Source of the DNA: Phaeotremella fagi
Lineage: Eukaryota; Basidiomycota; Tremellomycetes; Tremellales; Phaeotremellaceae
DNA: 64,000 nt
Reading direction: 5' to 3'
Assembly (NCBI GenBank): GCA_001599715.1
Contig: BCHU01000011.1
Location: 992,001 to 1,056,000 of the forward strand
A program made the position numbers and the translations under genes. Below, in pieces: positions 31,775 to 43,388 of the stretch. Position 1 is the first letter of the stretch. Every line of letters begins with the position of its first letter. The notes beneath the pieces are model-generated. The model was not told the origin of the DNA, did not search any database, and saw only the letters and a list, made by a program, of their open reading frames with translations.

Positions 31775-33609
31775 ATGTCTTCTACAGTCCAACTCACCTT
31801 GCCTTCAGGTTTGAAATATAACCAGCCAAGTGAGTGACCCCGCCTACGTCAATAGACTATCTAACTCCTTGGTAGCTGGCTTATATATCAATGGAGAATT
31901 CAGAGCTTCCTCCAAAAACCCAGCTATCGATTCAATAGATCCAGCTACTGAGAAAGTCATCACTTCCGTCTCATCAGCGACCAAAGAAGATGTAGATGAC
32001 GCAGTCAAATACGCACGTCAGGCTTATCAGTCTGACTCTTGGGGCGAGCTTGCTCCTTCAGCAAGGGGATTGTTACTGAACAAATTGGCGGATCTCATCG
32101 AAGCTGAGACCCAGTTATTGGTTGAGGTGGAGAGTTGGGATTCTGGCAAAACACACGCAACAGCACTTGAGGATGTCAATGGTGTCGTTGAGATATTTAG
32201 GTAAGAGACACTTTTGCTCTCCGCTGATTGTAGATATTACGCCGGGTGGGTAGACAAAAACCCAGGAGAATGTCACAGTTTCAATTCAACAAAACACGGC
32301 TACACCATTCACGAACCCCTAGGAGTTTGCGCTGGAATCATTCCGTTCAACTATCCACTTGGAATGCTGTCCTGGAAAGTCGCACCAGCTCTAGCATGCG
32401 GAAACGTTATCATCATCAAACCGGCCGAACAAACTCCACTTAGTGCACTATTCCTTGCTCCATTTTTCGAAAAGGCTGGGTTTCCACCGGGCGTATTCCA
32501 GGTTCTTAACGGTACGGGGAGTGAAGCTGGAGCTGCTTTGGCTGGACATATGGACATTGATAAGATAGCTTTTACAGGTGGGTAAAATCTGTAGCTTCGA
32601 CTGACGGGATAGGGAGCACGGCTACTGGTCGTAGAATCATGGAAGCAGCTGCTAAGAGTAATTTGAGTGAGTTATATTTGATGGATATCAACTAATGCGT
32701 CACAGAGAATGTTACTCTAGAACTTGGTGGAAAGTCACCGGCGATAGTGTAAGTTCGTTGTTGTAGATTTGCACTGATCATACAAAGCTTCAACGATGCA
32801 GATCTAGAGCAAGCCGTGAAATGGTGCTGTTTAGTTGGAATGTTCATGAACCAATCCCAAGTCTGCACTTCGACGGCGAGAATATACGTCCAAGACGGAG
32901 TGTACGACAAGTTTATACAGCTATTCCAAGAAGCCACAGCGAAAGAAGTTACCGTAGGAACCGGTGAAGATGCTTATCATGGTCCACAGGTTGGTCCAGT
33001 GCATGACGAAGACTGACACCCAGGTGTCTGCCGTCCAAGCTCAAAAAGTTATGGAATATATTGCAATCGGCCAAAGAGAAGGGGCGAGACTTGTATGTGG
33101 TGGAACTCGACATGGTAAAGAAGGTTATTTCATTGATCCGACAGTTTTCGTCGATGTCCAAAAAGATATGCGAATTATCAATGAAGGTCAGCGCAATTGT
33201 CAAGAATCAGAATGTCGTGTCTGACACATCTAGAAATCTTTGGTCCAGTGTGCTGTATCGCTCGTTTCACCACAGAAGAGGAGGTCATCAAACTTGCCAA
33301 CAATTCTCCATATGGTTTAGCGGCATCAGTCTACACAGAGAACTACAGAACTGCTCACAGGATGATTCGGAGGTTACAATCAGGTCAGGTATCTATCAAC
33401 AGTGCTGGTGATGTTAGTGTAGGATTACCATTTGGAGGTTACAAGGTAGGCTGTAATATGGTTCTGCCTAACTCTCTCAGGCGTCTGGTATTGGCAGAGA
33501 ATTGGGTTCTTACGCTTTACAATGTTATTCACAGGCTAAAGTAAGTGTCTTTCAGCCGGATCTTGCTGACATTTAGACTGTGCATTGGAATTTGACGCAA
33601 AGGTTGTAG
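31775..33609 (+). CDS. Aldehyde dehydrogenase (NAD(P)+), betaine/aminobutyraldehyde-type
   Basis: About ten exons give a standard-length ALDH. The sequence opens MSSTVQLTLPSGLKYNQP, then GLYINGEFRASSKNPAIDSI. Active-site features are present: PFNYPLGMLSWKVAPALACG, TLELGGKSP with the general-base Glu, NQSQVCTSTAR with the catalytic Cys, and EIFGPVCCIARF near the cofactor site. The C-terminus (GLPFGGYKASGIGRELG) is split by introns and the last exon ends TVHWNLTQRL at 33609. Members oxidise aldehydes to acids in cytosol or mitochondria. Lying 168 bp after the agmatinase-like gene, it could oxidise 4-aminobutyraldehyde derived from putrescine to GABA; that role is inference. Confidence 0.9.
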
Positions 33610-33631
33610 ACAGTTAATGCATTGTTACGAA

Positions 33632-34441
33632 TTACCATTTTGGTCTGCCATCATCGACAGTGACACCGATCTTACGTACTATCCAACGTCTGAGACCATG
33701 TTCAACTATCTGACCTTCTTGCCATGAAGGAACCGCATCCAAACGAGGGATTTGACCATCCCCGATAGCATAGATCGTCTTCCAACCAACTGATGTCTCC
33801 TCCGCACGCCAAGCGTGATAACCACCTTGACTGTCATCAAGAAGCCCTAACTGAAAAGGACCAATTCGGGCAAGAAACGCTTTACCAAGTGCTTGATCAT
33901 CTGCGATTGATTCCAAAAAGACTACAGCTGATCCAACAGGTAGAGGAAGCGAATGCCAAATTTCCTCGAAATTGGAGTCTGCATCTGGGTCTGCACTGGC
34001 AGGATTGGGCATGCTACCGGTTTCGACATAAATAGAGGGTGAAGTAGACACTGTCATTCGAACATCGTATTGATCATCTGAGTTCAAATCTTGGGATGTG
34101 ATTGATGGGTCGAGGAAAAGATTTTCAGCCTTGAGAGGTTCAGGTTTAGCTGAAGTTAGCGCTCGAGAATCGATGACATTGATGAATCGAAGTTTGGCCG
34201 AGTCTAGTGACATTTAGTGTGACTTCTCGAGTCTTGACCCACCTCGTGTGCTTCCGTTCAAAGTCAAACATGTTCCACCCATCGACCAATCTATAATCGG
34301 TGGCTCACTCCCCTTGACAACTCTTAGGTCAACAAAGTACTGATCAATTTTGAGGTAAAGAACATCGATATTTTCTTCGGCAGCTGGTGCAGGCGGCCAA
34401 CGAAGAGATCGACGAACGAGTACTGATGCGTTGATTGGCAT
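33632..34441 (-). CDS. HRI1-like protein
   Basis: Two exons, split over a short intron ending near 34202, give about 255 residues. The first exon holds SVLVRRSLRWPP and KIDQYFVDLRVVKG. The second holds INVIDSRAL, VETGSMPNPASA and FEEIWHSLPLP, and later GWKTIYAIGDG and IVRKIGVTVDDGRPKW. This order (RW near the start, FVDLR, IDSR, E-TG-x-NP, EEIWR-like) matches the fungal Hri1 family, a two-domain beta-barrel protein reported to interact with the casein kinase Hrr25. Its biochemical role is not defined. An alternative in-frame ATG at 34462 would add seven residues. It converges with the aldehyde dehydrogenase with only 22 bp between stops. Confidence 0.75.
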
Positions 34442-34615
34442 GTTGGGAATGGGTAGAAACAAATAATCGGTTTCTAATTATTTTAAGTCCATGACTTTTC
34501 ATATTTGAACGAAATAATCCAGCATCGTTTAAAATGAAAGAGTCAACAATCCCTGAGAAGCAACGAAGCTTTGCCAATCTTCCGCCGGATTTCTTCCCCC
34601 GTCTAAAGCTTTTTG

Positions 34616-36480
34616 TCAGTTTTGCTTAAGCGCATACGTACATTCCCAAACCATGTCGACTACAATTTGACTCCTTGTCAGATCTCGCGTATACGACGGA
34701 GCGAGTTTACGAAGAAGTTCACGAGCCCTTTCGCGTTGAGCACCGGTTGCACAGAATGCAGCTTGACCCAAGGCCGTTAAAAGGCTTAAAATGTTAGAAT
34801 GTTTTTTGATCATCTGACACATACCCTCTCGTGACTGATCCACTTGCCAAAATGACATCCAGAAGATCGAGAACAGCGGTGACCGCGTTGACAATTCTTG
34901 GATCTGAATGTTGAGCTCCAATCGTAGTCCATAAACTGGGAGTATTAGGAGGAATTTTTTTAATGACGACATACAGGTGAATAGTCATGGCATGACTCAT
35001 CAAGCGATTTCCAAGTGATATCTGTCAAGACATGAGACTACGATCCCGGTCGCTGACAACAACTCACCCTGGGAGACTCTACACTGTCAGTGGAGTTTTG
35101 CCAATATGGTGCTTCGAGTAACAAGTTCGTAACATCTGTGTCTATCTGTGCTCTCAACTTGGTGATCATTGGATCTATGGTTGGATACTGCTCATGATTC
35201 ATTTGACGAGCTTGTGGTGCAACTTGATAGAGTCCCTGAGCAGTAGCGTTGACTCGTGCGACCTGATGTCAACGGTGTTCAATGTTAAACTCACTCTTGA
35301 GAGGTATTCCATCACTCCACTAGATAGGTCAATTGACATGATCACATTGGCCATGATCGAGCGCTTACCGACTGACACCAAAGCCCCCTGGTACACTGTC
35401 GATCGCATCGGGCGGTCTATCATCTTGAGATTTAGTCGGATTCATCATAAAGACTCACCATACCACCAATCATCCCAAGCCTCTAGTATGCTCGGAGTCT
35501 CGTCTCTTATGAAAGCTCCAACAACGTCGTAACAGGTGATTTGTTCACATAAAAATCGTCGTGTCGGAGTATCATGAGCAGCGATGAAACTACGAGGTCC
35601 GCCGCTTTTGGAAATCAATGAACGACCCAACGTCAAAGGTCTGTGCCAATCAACTCCAGCAGATATGCGCTAAAGAGTTAGATGTTGTCAAACACAGATT
35701 TACTCACGTCTAGAGCAACCAAACTCAAACATGTAGCAAGCGCAACATCGATATCATCCCCGCCGGGTTGACCCTGTAACAAACACAACCGCAAGATGTT
35801 GAGTGACTCCTCCCGTTGAAGTCTACTTTGCAAAACAAAAGAATTCTCCCTGGTCATCCCATCTTCACCTACGACAAAACCTGATCCAGATTGATGGAAT
35901 CCAATTTCGAAGGATGCGTATGCGAGGATAGCTTTGCGAAGAGCGTTTTCGAATGGCTGGGTATCTCCTGGAGTACGCAGTGCTAGACGGGCGTGTATCG
36001 TGACCCAGGGATTTAGGTGTGCAGGTGTGGGTAGGACCAAGAGACTACCAGCGGATTCATGGAGGTAGTGATGGAACAGGAAACGTTGTTCTGTCGACGA
36101 GAAGTACTGTATCAATTCTTCTGGCGAAGGGATGGTAGATTTCGTGATTGTTTGGAGAAATGAGTTGATGGGTGATGACACTGGATTCTGAGGGATTGGT
36201 TGAGGGATGGGATCGATAGTGATGTTGATTGGGGATACTAACGATGGTGATCGTGGACTGTCTGACCCAGCAGATGGATATTCACACTAGTTTTATTAAT
36301 ATTGTCTTTCTAGTGAGACATAGTACTCACATGCTCTCTCCGTCTTACACAAGCGTTACACCTGGGTTTCTCTTCTGTACATTTTACTCTCCTTCGACGA
36401 CAATTGGTACATCCGTGCGAAGACTTGGGATGCCATTTCTTTATTCTGGTCTTGGATTTTGGGACAGGTGTGTCGGGCAT
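34616..36480 (-). CDS. Zn2Cys6 transcription factor with fungal-specific C-terminal domain
   Basis: The first exon starts MPDTPVPKSKTRIKKWHP and encodes HGCTNCRRRRVKC, then CNACVRRREH; the sixth Cys is the first residue of exon 2 (CEYPSAGSD), completing C-x2-C-x6-C-x6-C-x2-C-x6-C. The rest is a helical region typical of the Fungal_trans_2 family (for example EELIQYFSSTEQRFLFHHYL, ALRTPGDTQPFENALRKAIL, QREESLNILRLCLLQGQ), ending WECTYALKQN at 34616. Such proteins are nuclear activators of metabolic genes. It could regulate the nearby agmatinase/ALDH group or the RTA1 gene; nothing in the sequence decides that. About seven short introns. Confidence 0.87.
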
Positions 36481-36810
36481 TTCTGAGATGAGGGTCGGTG
36501 TCAAGGCGGAGAGAAAAGATGAATGAGAAGTGTTTAGAGAGAAATGTATTTTGAATGGTGATTCATGACATGATGATTGTAAAAGAGAGAAGGAAAGGTA
36601 ACGACGGATTAGCATCAACAACATTTCATTTGGCCCAGCCTGACATTTTGTGGCCTAAGCAGTTTATAAAATGTCAGGCTCATTCACGTCGCGTTTACTG
36701 TATGCTAATGCTTGAGCAAAACAGAACCGTACTCGTGCTGCACGATTAGAGTCCATCACTGCACAAGTAAGAATACGTTAGGCATGTTATTAATACATAA
36801 ACATATACTC
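36481..36810. other. Intergenic, promoter of the Zn2Cys6 factor and 3' end of the EXPERA gene
   Basis: About 330 bp. Around 36636-36686 there is an inverted pair of GCCTGACATTTTGTGGC-like and ATGTCAGGC sequences, a possible hairpin of unknown meaning. No gene recognised. Confidence 0.4.
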
Positions 36811-37600
36811 TCAATCTTTCTTCTTCGAATTGACTTCAAGAGCCTTGATAAACTTGGAACTCATGTCCACGGCTAGTCCAAATGGAAGAATCAAGAACGG
36901 GATATAGGTGAAGAGAAGCATAGCGAGTTCTGATGAAGAGATTTTGGCGTTGTATAGCGTGCGAAGGACTGGAACCATAGTCGTTGAGGTGGATGCTCCG
37001 TATACTAGAAGCAGTGCTGATGATGTTGGTCAATGAGAGTAGTTGAGTAGGTTAAAACTTACGATAGACTCTTTTGTCATCTACAAGGATTGTAAGCATC
37101 ATATCAATTTGGGAAGAATCTTCACCCAACCAACTCACTGTTGTACAGAGCAATACATCCAATGATGAATACAGGTACTTGAAAGAGACCTTCCATGTAC
37201 AAGAAGCATTTAAGCCAGTCCCATTCGCTACCTCCATACATCCCTGCTCCTAAAATTGGATCATTACTGAATGCGAGATACCAATCGTGGAGTTTGGGAA
37301 GTGATGTCAGGTCTGTTAGAGATTTTGGATAGAGACCTTGGCAATCGAGTAGAAGTGATGCTGGCTGTGCTTTGTTAGTGACTGATCGCTATAGGATGTT
37401 ATAGGATTGTTGGATGTCATCAAAGAGTATAATATTGATGAGGTAGATTGAGAAGGGAACAGGACATACGATGTGGAACTATCGCCCATGAATCAGCACA
37501 ATGTCCCGCAAGACTAAGACACCAGACTCACGACGAAAAACCAGAACCACAGTTTGTCTAAACCTCTACCTTGAAAAACAGAAGTGGATTGTGAGGACAT
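36811..37600 (-). CDS. EXPERA-domain membrane protein (TMEM97/sigma-2 receptor-like)
   Basis: Exons from ATG at 37600 give MSSQSTSVFQGRGLDKLWFW, then PASLLLDCQGLYPKSL, LHDWYLAFSNDPIL, DWLKCFLYMEGLFQVPVFII and a last helix LLFTYIPFLILPFGLAVDMS before a basic tail NSKKKD. This is the plan of the TMEM97/emopamil-binding (EXPERA) family: four helices, conserved D near the first loop, D-P before helix 2, E in helix 2. Members sit in ER or lysosomal membranes and influence sterol handling. The KKKD-type ending is compatible with ER retrieval (KKxx). The family call is from pattern only. Confidence 0.8.
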
Positions 37601-38248
37601 GATAGGAAGAGAATGGAGATTGTCACTAAGTTTGTCGTTGTAGATGAAGATGATCAAAATGGATGATTGAGATTGACGTTACTTTCACATGGCCCAAGCT
37701 TGTCTATTGGAGGCCGAACCACCGAATTTGGCAACCGAGGAGGGAATCGTAGATTCGTACTCATGTAGATATATCATATGTGATACCGTCTCCTCTATAG
37801 ATTGGCATCAGTCATAACGAGGTTAAGCTGTTATCTCGCATATGAGATGTCTGAGTTCCGTAGTGAGTACGTTGGAAAGCTGGAGATTGATTTCCCGCTA
37901 CTAATCCTACTCAGAAGGTGATTTTAATTCGTTGGATCTTGTGGTAGAATTCCATCCATAGTTAGTTGTTTTCGGTCTTCGAACATTGTTTGTTATACCA
38001 CATATGTATATGGTTTACCATCACCCATCACTCTGTTTTTACTGCAATCGTACGTCTAGTTGTTGTGATTCAATTCATTTCCAGATAATCTTCCTTTGTT
38101 TACATCTCAGCATCGGTACCTCGATGACGTTTCTCGTTCAATCCTGCCGTAAATCGAAAATTGTTTCTGGCTTGGCGTTTTCAGATCGAACAGTTTGCTC
38201 AATTCAGTTCTGACTTGACATATTCCAATATCTTCTCCATCGTCAGAA
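37601..38248. other. Divergent intergenic region
   Basis: About 650 bp between the EXPERA gene and the RTA1 gene, pointing apart. One open frame at 37986-38213 has no family features and overlaps the expected promoter. No named site recognised. Confidence 0.45.
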
Positions 38249-39406
38249 ATGAGTGGAACAACATACAAAGGTCCAATCAATACTAATCCTCAGGAAGGCG
38301 AAGCAGCTATCATCATCTACGGTTATGTCCCCAGTTTAGCTCTTGCGATCGTAGGCGCCGTAACGTTTGCAATTGCGGTGGTTGTCAACTTGTGGTTTCT
38401 TTTGAGGAAACGAGGTTATCGAGTATTCCACCTCCTTCTGGTCATTGGTTCAGTGAGGCTTTCACATTTCTCAATCCAGAGCTAACATGCGACAGTTGAT
38501 GGAACTGGGAGGATACGCTGCGAGAGCTTATGCTCATTCACGTCCATTTCTTGTCAGCGTCTTTGTAGCTCAATATTTCCTGATCGTTGTGGTAGGTAGA
38601 CTATAACACATGGCTTGCTTACTACAGGCACCTGTACTCTTTGCCGCAGCAATCTACCTCAGTCTCACTCTACTCGTCCGAAATATTCCAAATGGTTTCG
38701 ACTTGCTACCGTTCCGACCCAAATTGATTCTAGCTGGTGAGTTGGGCTCACTTCTTGTGTTAGGTGAAGACTGACGCGACATGCAGGCTACATCACATCA
38801 GATGTAATTTGCAGTAAGTACACTGCCACGAATCCCATTGACATAAAGCCATCATACAAATAGCTGGGGCAGCTTTGATCGGGACTTCTGAATCAGCACA
38901 GGTACGAGGGGAACCTTCGAAGGTTACCCCTGATCAGGCGAATCATATCTTACTCGCTGGTTTAGCAATACAAGTATATCAATCAAGTGTACTCTTTGGG
39001 TTTCACTGATGTTCGAACTGTAGTGCTTTTCGTTCATCACATTCATCACTGTCGTCGTCGTGGCTATCAGTCGCTTGCCTCGTATTACCCATCCATTCAA
39101 AACAAGATCACTGCTGTGGCTAATCCTTGCGACAAGTTTACTTATCTTGCTCAGAACGGTCTTTCGTTTGGCTGAGACTGCTCAAGGTGAGTAGTTGTCA
39201 CAATGACATGACTGACTTTAGGATTTTTCGGGACCGCAGCAACCTCTGAGACCCTTTTCGCTTGTCTGGAATACTTGCCTGTCATTTTGGCCATCTTTGC
39301 TTGGAGTGTGCAGCCTCCTTTTAAATTTGTTGATTTGAACTACGTCCAGTCGATGGAGGTGGAACCCAAGCCAACACAGGGTAGAAGTACGGTAGCACAT
39401 GTATGA
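38249..39406 (+). CDS. RTA1-like seven-helix membrane protein (lipid-translocating exporter family)
   Basis: Exons give MSGTTYKGPINTNPQEGEAA, then helix 1 (GYVPSLALAIVGAVTFAIAV), MELGGYAARAYAH, the family signature in helix 2-3, VAPVLFAAAIYLSLTLLV, and ITSDVICTIIQIAGAALIG. The later exon ILLRTVFRLAETAQG is joined by a 35-nt intron (39187-39221) to FFGTAATSETLFACLEYLP, as in RTA1/RTM1/RSB1 proteins, which often read VFR.xE...G. The C-tail is cytosolic and Glu/Lys/Pro-rich. Members protect against toxic lipids or xenobiotics, but transport has not been shown for most. It may serve the adjacent NRPS-like enzyme, an inference from position. Confidence 0.86.
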
Positions 39407-39713
39407 ATGGAAGTACGACCATTGCAGAATTCATGAGAGAGTTCGGGTATGGTGGCCAATATGTAGATTGTTTTCATTGTTATGTGATTTTGATGATTTG
39501 TTCGGTCGTCAATCCTTCAAATTCTGCTTACTTCTGCCTCCCAATCAATGCTGATGATTTGTGGTGGAGTATAAATAGCTCAAGATAAATGTCGGTCGGA
39601 TTTCCCGGCATTTCCACATGCAACAACAAGAAATCAAAGATAAAGCCTTCGATCTAATCTTTGGTCGAGCAATATGTTAATTTGTCAAGTACCCAGCTTC
39701 ATTTACAACAGCC
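39407..39713. other. Intergenic, promoter of the NRPS-like gene
   Basis: About 300 bp between two genes on the same strand. TATAAATAG at about 39570-39578 could be a TATA element, though it is 140 bp before the start. No gene seen. Confidence 0.4.
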
Positions 39714-42700
39714 ATGGTACTCTCATATATAGTTTCTACCGCAGGTCACTCTAGAGCTCAAAATGAAAAAGACCCGCATTCGATCCAAACCATTCTCCAG
39801 TTGATCGAAGAAGGATCGAAAGAATTTGGAAATGAAAAAGTTGTTGGTTTCACCAATGTGGATGAGATCGGGGTTTGGAGATGCGATCGGTACTGTGGGT
39901 TATAAACAGTTACTCCACTAAATCTGCTAGCGTTTCACGATCTTATATCCATGTCTGATGGCTTAGGAGCAAAGTTGATGACTCAAATACCACTCAAAAC
40001 CGACGGGAAATCCATAGTCTCCCTTTTATGTCCCACTGGATTAGATTTTTTGGTTTCGTGGATAGCATTGATGCGGATGGGATATGGAGTAGTTCTCGTT
40101 GCGTGAGTTTATGAAAGTCGCTGACTGATTTTGTAGACCACAATGCTCCCCTACTGCAATCGCCCATCTTTTCAAATCCACAGCATCGTCCCGACTCGTG
40201 TATCACACCAAATACACTGATCTAGCAAAATCTGCAAGTCACCTGACAATCGATGTACCTTTAGTGAAGCTACCATCTGTCACTTTTGACAAGTCGAATA
40301 TCGTTTTACCCCTCTCGACCGACCCAAAATCGGTCTCACACGTCTTCCATACCTCAGGAACTAGCGGTACACCAAAACCTATCCCTCATATCCATCGTCA
40401 GAGCGTTTCTATACTACCCCGTCGGTCGCTGCCGCTGTACTTGTGTCCTTCGAGCTCAGGAAAATCTCTCCCAGCAGAATCCGCAGCTTTTACAACTACA
40501 CCTTTGTTTCATGGTGGGATTTCAGATCTGTTGCGAGCTTGGATGGCAAAAGGAATGATTTATTTTTATCCAACTTCGGACGTGGCTGTGACTGTGGACA
40601 ATATCGTGGCTGCGGTGAATGCCTGTAACGATACCGATTCCTACCCAAAACCTTTGTCGATGGGAAAACACTACGAGGATCGCTTCCGTGTTTCAGCCTT
40701 TTTATCGGTCCCCTATATACTGTCAATTCTAGTCGAAAACTCTGACAGCCCGGGAACAACCATGCTCAAATCTATGGATTTGGTCAGTACTGGTGGAGCG
40801 CCTTTGGATAGTAAGACTGGTGATGGGATGGTACAGAAGGGAATAAATCTTGTCAGTCGTCTTGGCAGCAGTGAATGCGGTTGTAAGTGAATGGATTAAA
40901 TACGTCCTGATCTTAGTCCTCTTGTCTTCACATCGATTGTACAAAGAAGAGCTTGATTGGGAGTGGCTCCGTAACGATTCCATCTACTCTGACGCCCTTA
41001 TTTTTGAGCCGGTTCCTGGTGAAGAGAAGTTTGAGATGGTTGTCACAGCTGAATGGCCTAGTAAAGTAAGTTACAAACTGTCTCGGCTGATGTGTCCGTA
41101 GACCAAGACAAATCGAGCCGATGGCAGTTATGCCACGGGAGATTTATATCAAAAACATCCAACCAAAAGTAACGTCTGGCGTTATGTCGGTAAAGGAGAC
41201 GATGTGATAGTCATGGTGAGTAATTGAAAAGACTTGATTGATCATCTCAGAGCAACGGAGAAAAAGCCGCACCAGGACCTATTGAGACAGCTTTCAAATC
41301 CTCCCCTTTAATCTCTGACGCCTTGGTAGTGGGAGCAAACAGGTTTCAGCTGGGTATCTTGCTATTCCCTCGTGAACCGTCTACATTCAACTTGTCGTCA
41401 ATGGCATCATTCTTCAAGGAGGCAAACGAGACGTCTCCGTCGTTTGCTCAGCTTTCTCAAGAAATGTGTCATGTAATCACAGACTCTTCCATCCCACTAC
41501 CCAAAAGTAGCAAAGGAACAGTCCAGCGAGGTTTGGCTTATGATGCTTTTACCAACGTGATTGATACTCTCTACGGTATTGGAGACCAAGATGAAACGCA
41601 GCCAAAACGAACTTTGCTCGACATTCAGAATCAGATTCGCAGTTTCATCCAAGATGTAGCCAACACTCGGTCGAAAGATGTGACTCTTGAAGATACGACA
41701 GACCTTTTCAGTTGGGGCGTCGATTCACTCATGGCAACAAGGATCAGAATGGCGATTCAAAGGGTATGTCGTAACTGTATTTGAACCGACTTGTGTAGGG
41801 ACTAAATGTCGGTGAGAAAATACTTTCCAACAATGTTGTGTTTGAGCGACCAAATGTCAAAAGGTGAGCTCTAAACAGAAAGCGCTAATGTTAGACTTTC
41901 CGAATATGTGTTCTCTCTTCAAAATCAGGAAGTCATTAAGGACGAGAACGTACACGAACTTATGGAAGAGCTGGCTACGAAATATGGCACCTTTGACGTA
42001 GAGTCCCAGGAAAGGACCACGCCCACACAAGCGGGGGATACTTGCGTAAGTTTCAATCGTTTCTAGACTGACACTGCAGGTACTCACTGGTGGTACTGGT
42101 GCCCTCGGATCCTTTCTGATCCAAGAACTGTCATCACTTTCCACAACGACGGTCCGTCGAGTGGTGTGTTTGGTTCGAGCAAGAAATGATCAAGCAGCCA
42201 AAGCGAGAATTATCGAATCGCTCACGAGTCGGGACATTCAAGTAGACTTCGATAGACTTGATATCTATGCTGCTGACCTGACCCTGCCTTATTTGGGTCT
42301 AACATCAGAGGTATACGCAGACTTGTTAGACAGAGTGCACACAGTTATCCATGTGAGTGATAAACAGGACACCGCTTATATCAAAGGCTGCTTGGCCGGT
42401 ACATTTTGCCAGCTCATTGGTCTCTTTTGAGGACAACATCAAGGGTGGGTGAATACAAAAACTGTCTGACGACAGGAACGCGTCATCTCATTGACTTGGT
42501 ATGCGCAACCAAAACCCAATCCGTGTTTCTATACTGCTCATCTCTTGCCTCTGTACTGGCTCAGCGACACGGTTTGGTACTGGAAAAGCCTACAAACGAT
42601 CCTTTTACTGCCTCCCCGATTGGTATTCGCAATCGAAATGGGTAACGGAAAAAGTTTGCCGTTTGGCCAATGAAGGCGAAGCATTGAACGGTCGTGTCCA

Positions 42701-43344
42701 CATATTGCGGGTGGGGCAGTTGTGTGGAGACACTGTTAATGGACATTGGAATGAGAAGGAGGGGTGGCCATTGATGATCAAGACAGCTCAGACGACTGGT
42801 TGTTTGCCGATTCTGCAAGAGGTTCGTTGTGGTATGACAGGTGACTGACCTTTAGCAACCCTCTTGGCTTCCCGTGGACCAAGCGGCTCGTTCAATGTAG
42901 GTAAGAAAAGGACCTGGAGCTTACTATACAGTGTTGATATCGTCACCAACCCCTGTCATTCGCAATCACTCGTTTACCACGTCGCTCATCCAATGACGAT
43001 CCACTGGAAAACGATATTGACTGGACTACGCGACGCTGGAATAACCTTTGTTGAAGTTTCTCCAGAAGTATGGCTCAAAAAGGTGGAAGCGACTCCTGAC
43101 GATTTGACAATTAACCCCAGCAAGGGTTTGCTGTGGATGTGGCAAGCTGCGGTGAGTGTATGTTTCTATCACAAACTGAGAGTTCTAGTATGGGACAGTG
43201 AAACAATCTGAAGTAGAAAGACTTGTGGTCGACACAACTCAGTGTCGGGGCATATCTGCTACCTTGCAAAATGTCGCTCCAGTGGATTCCCTGCAAGTCG
43301 TGAAAATGGTTTCGTCTTGGAGAAAGAGTGGTTTTCTAGAATAG
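39714..43344 (+). CDS. NRPS-like adenylate-forming reductase (adenylation - thiolation - reductase)
   Basis: A large multi-exon gene, roughly 1,080-1,100 residues. The adenylation domain shows HTSGTSGTPKPIPH (P-loop-like A3), TTTPLFHGG, STGGAPL, YATGDLY (A7), GKGDDVIV (A8) and a Lys in PKSSKGTVQR (A10-like). A carrier domain follows with LFSWGVDSLMATRIRM, where the Ser takes the phosphopantetheine arm. The C-terminal reductase begins TGGTGALGSFLIQEL (NADPH Rossmann motif) and has the catalytic YSQSKWVTEK. The layout is that of fungal aryl/amino-acid reductases related to Lys2, which activate an acid, load it and release an aldehyde. The substrate is unknown. The stop at 43344 is 44 bp from the stop of an aldo/keto reductase. 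Confidence 0.88.
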
Positions 43345-43388
43345 ATCAGATAGAAGGGCGCACGTTTATGCATGATTGAACTGTTCTC

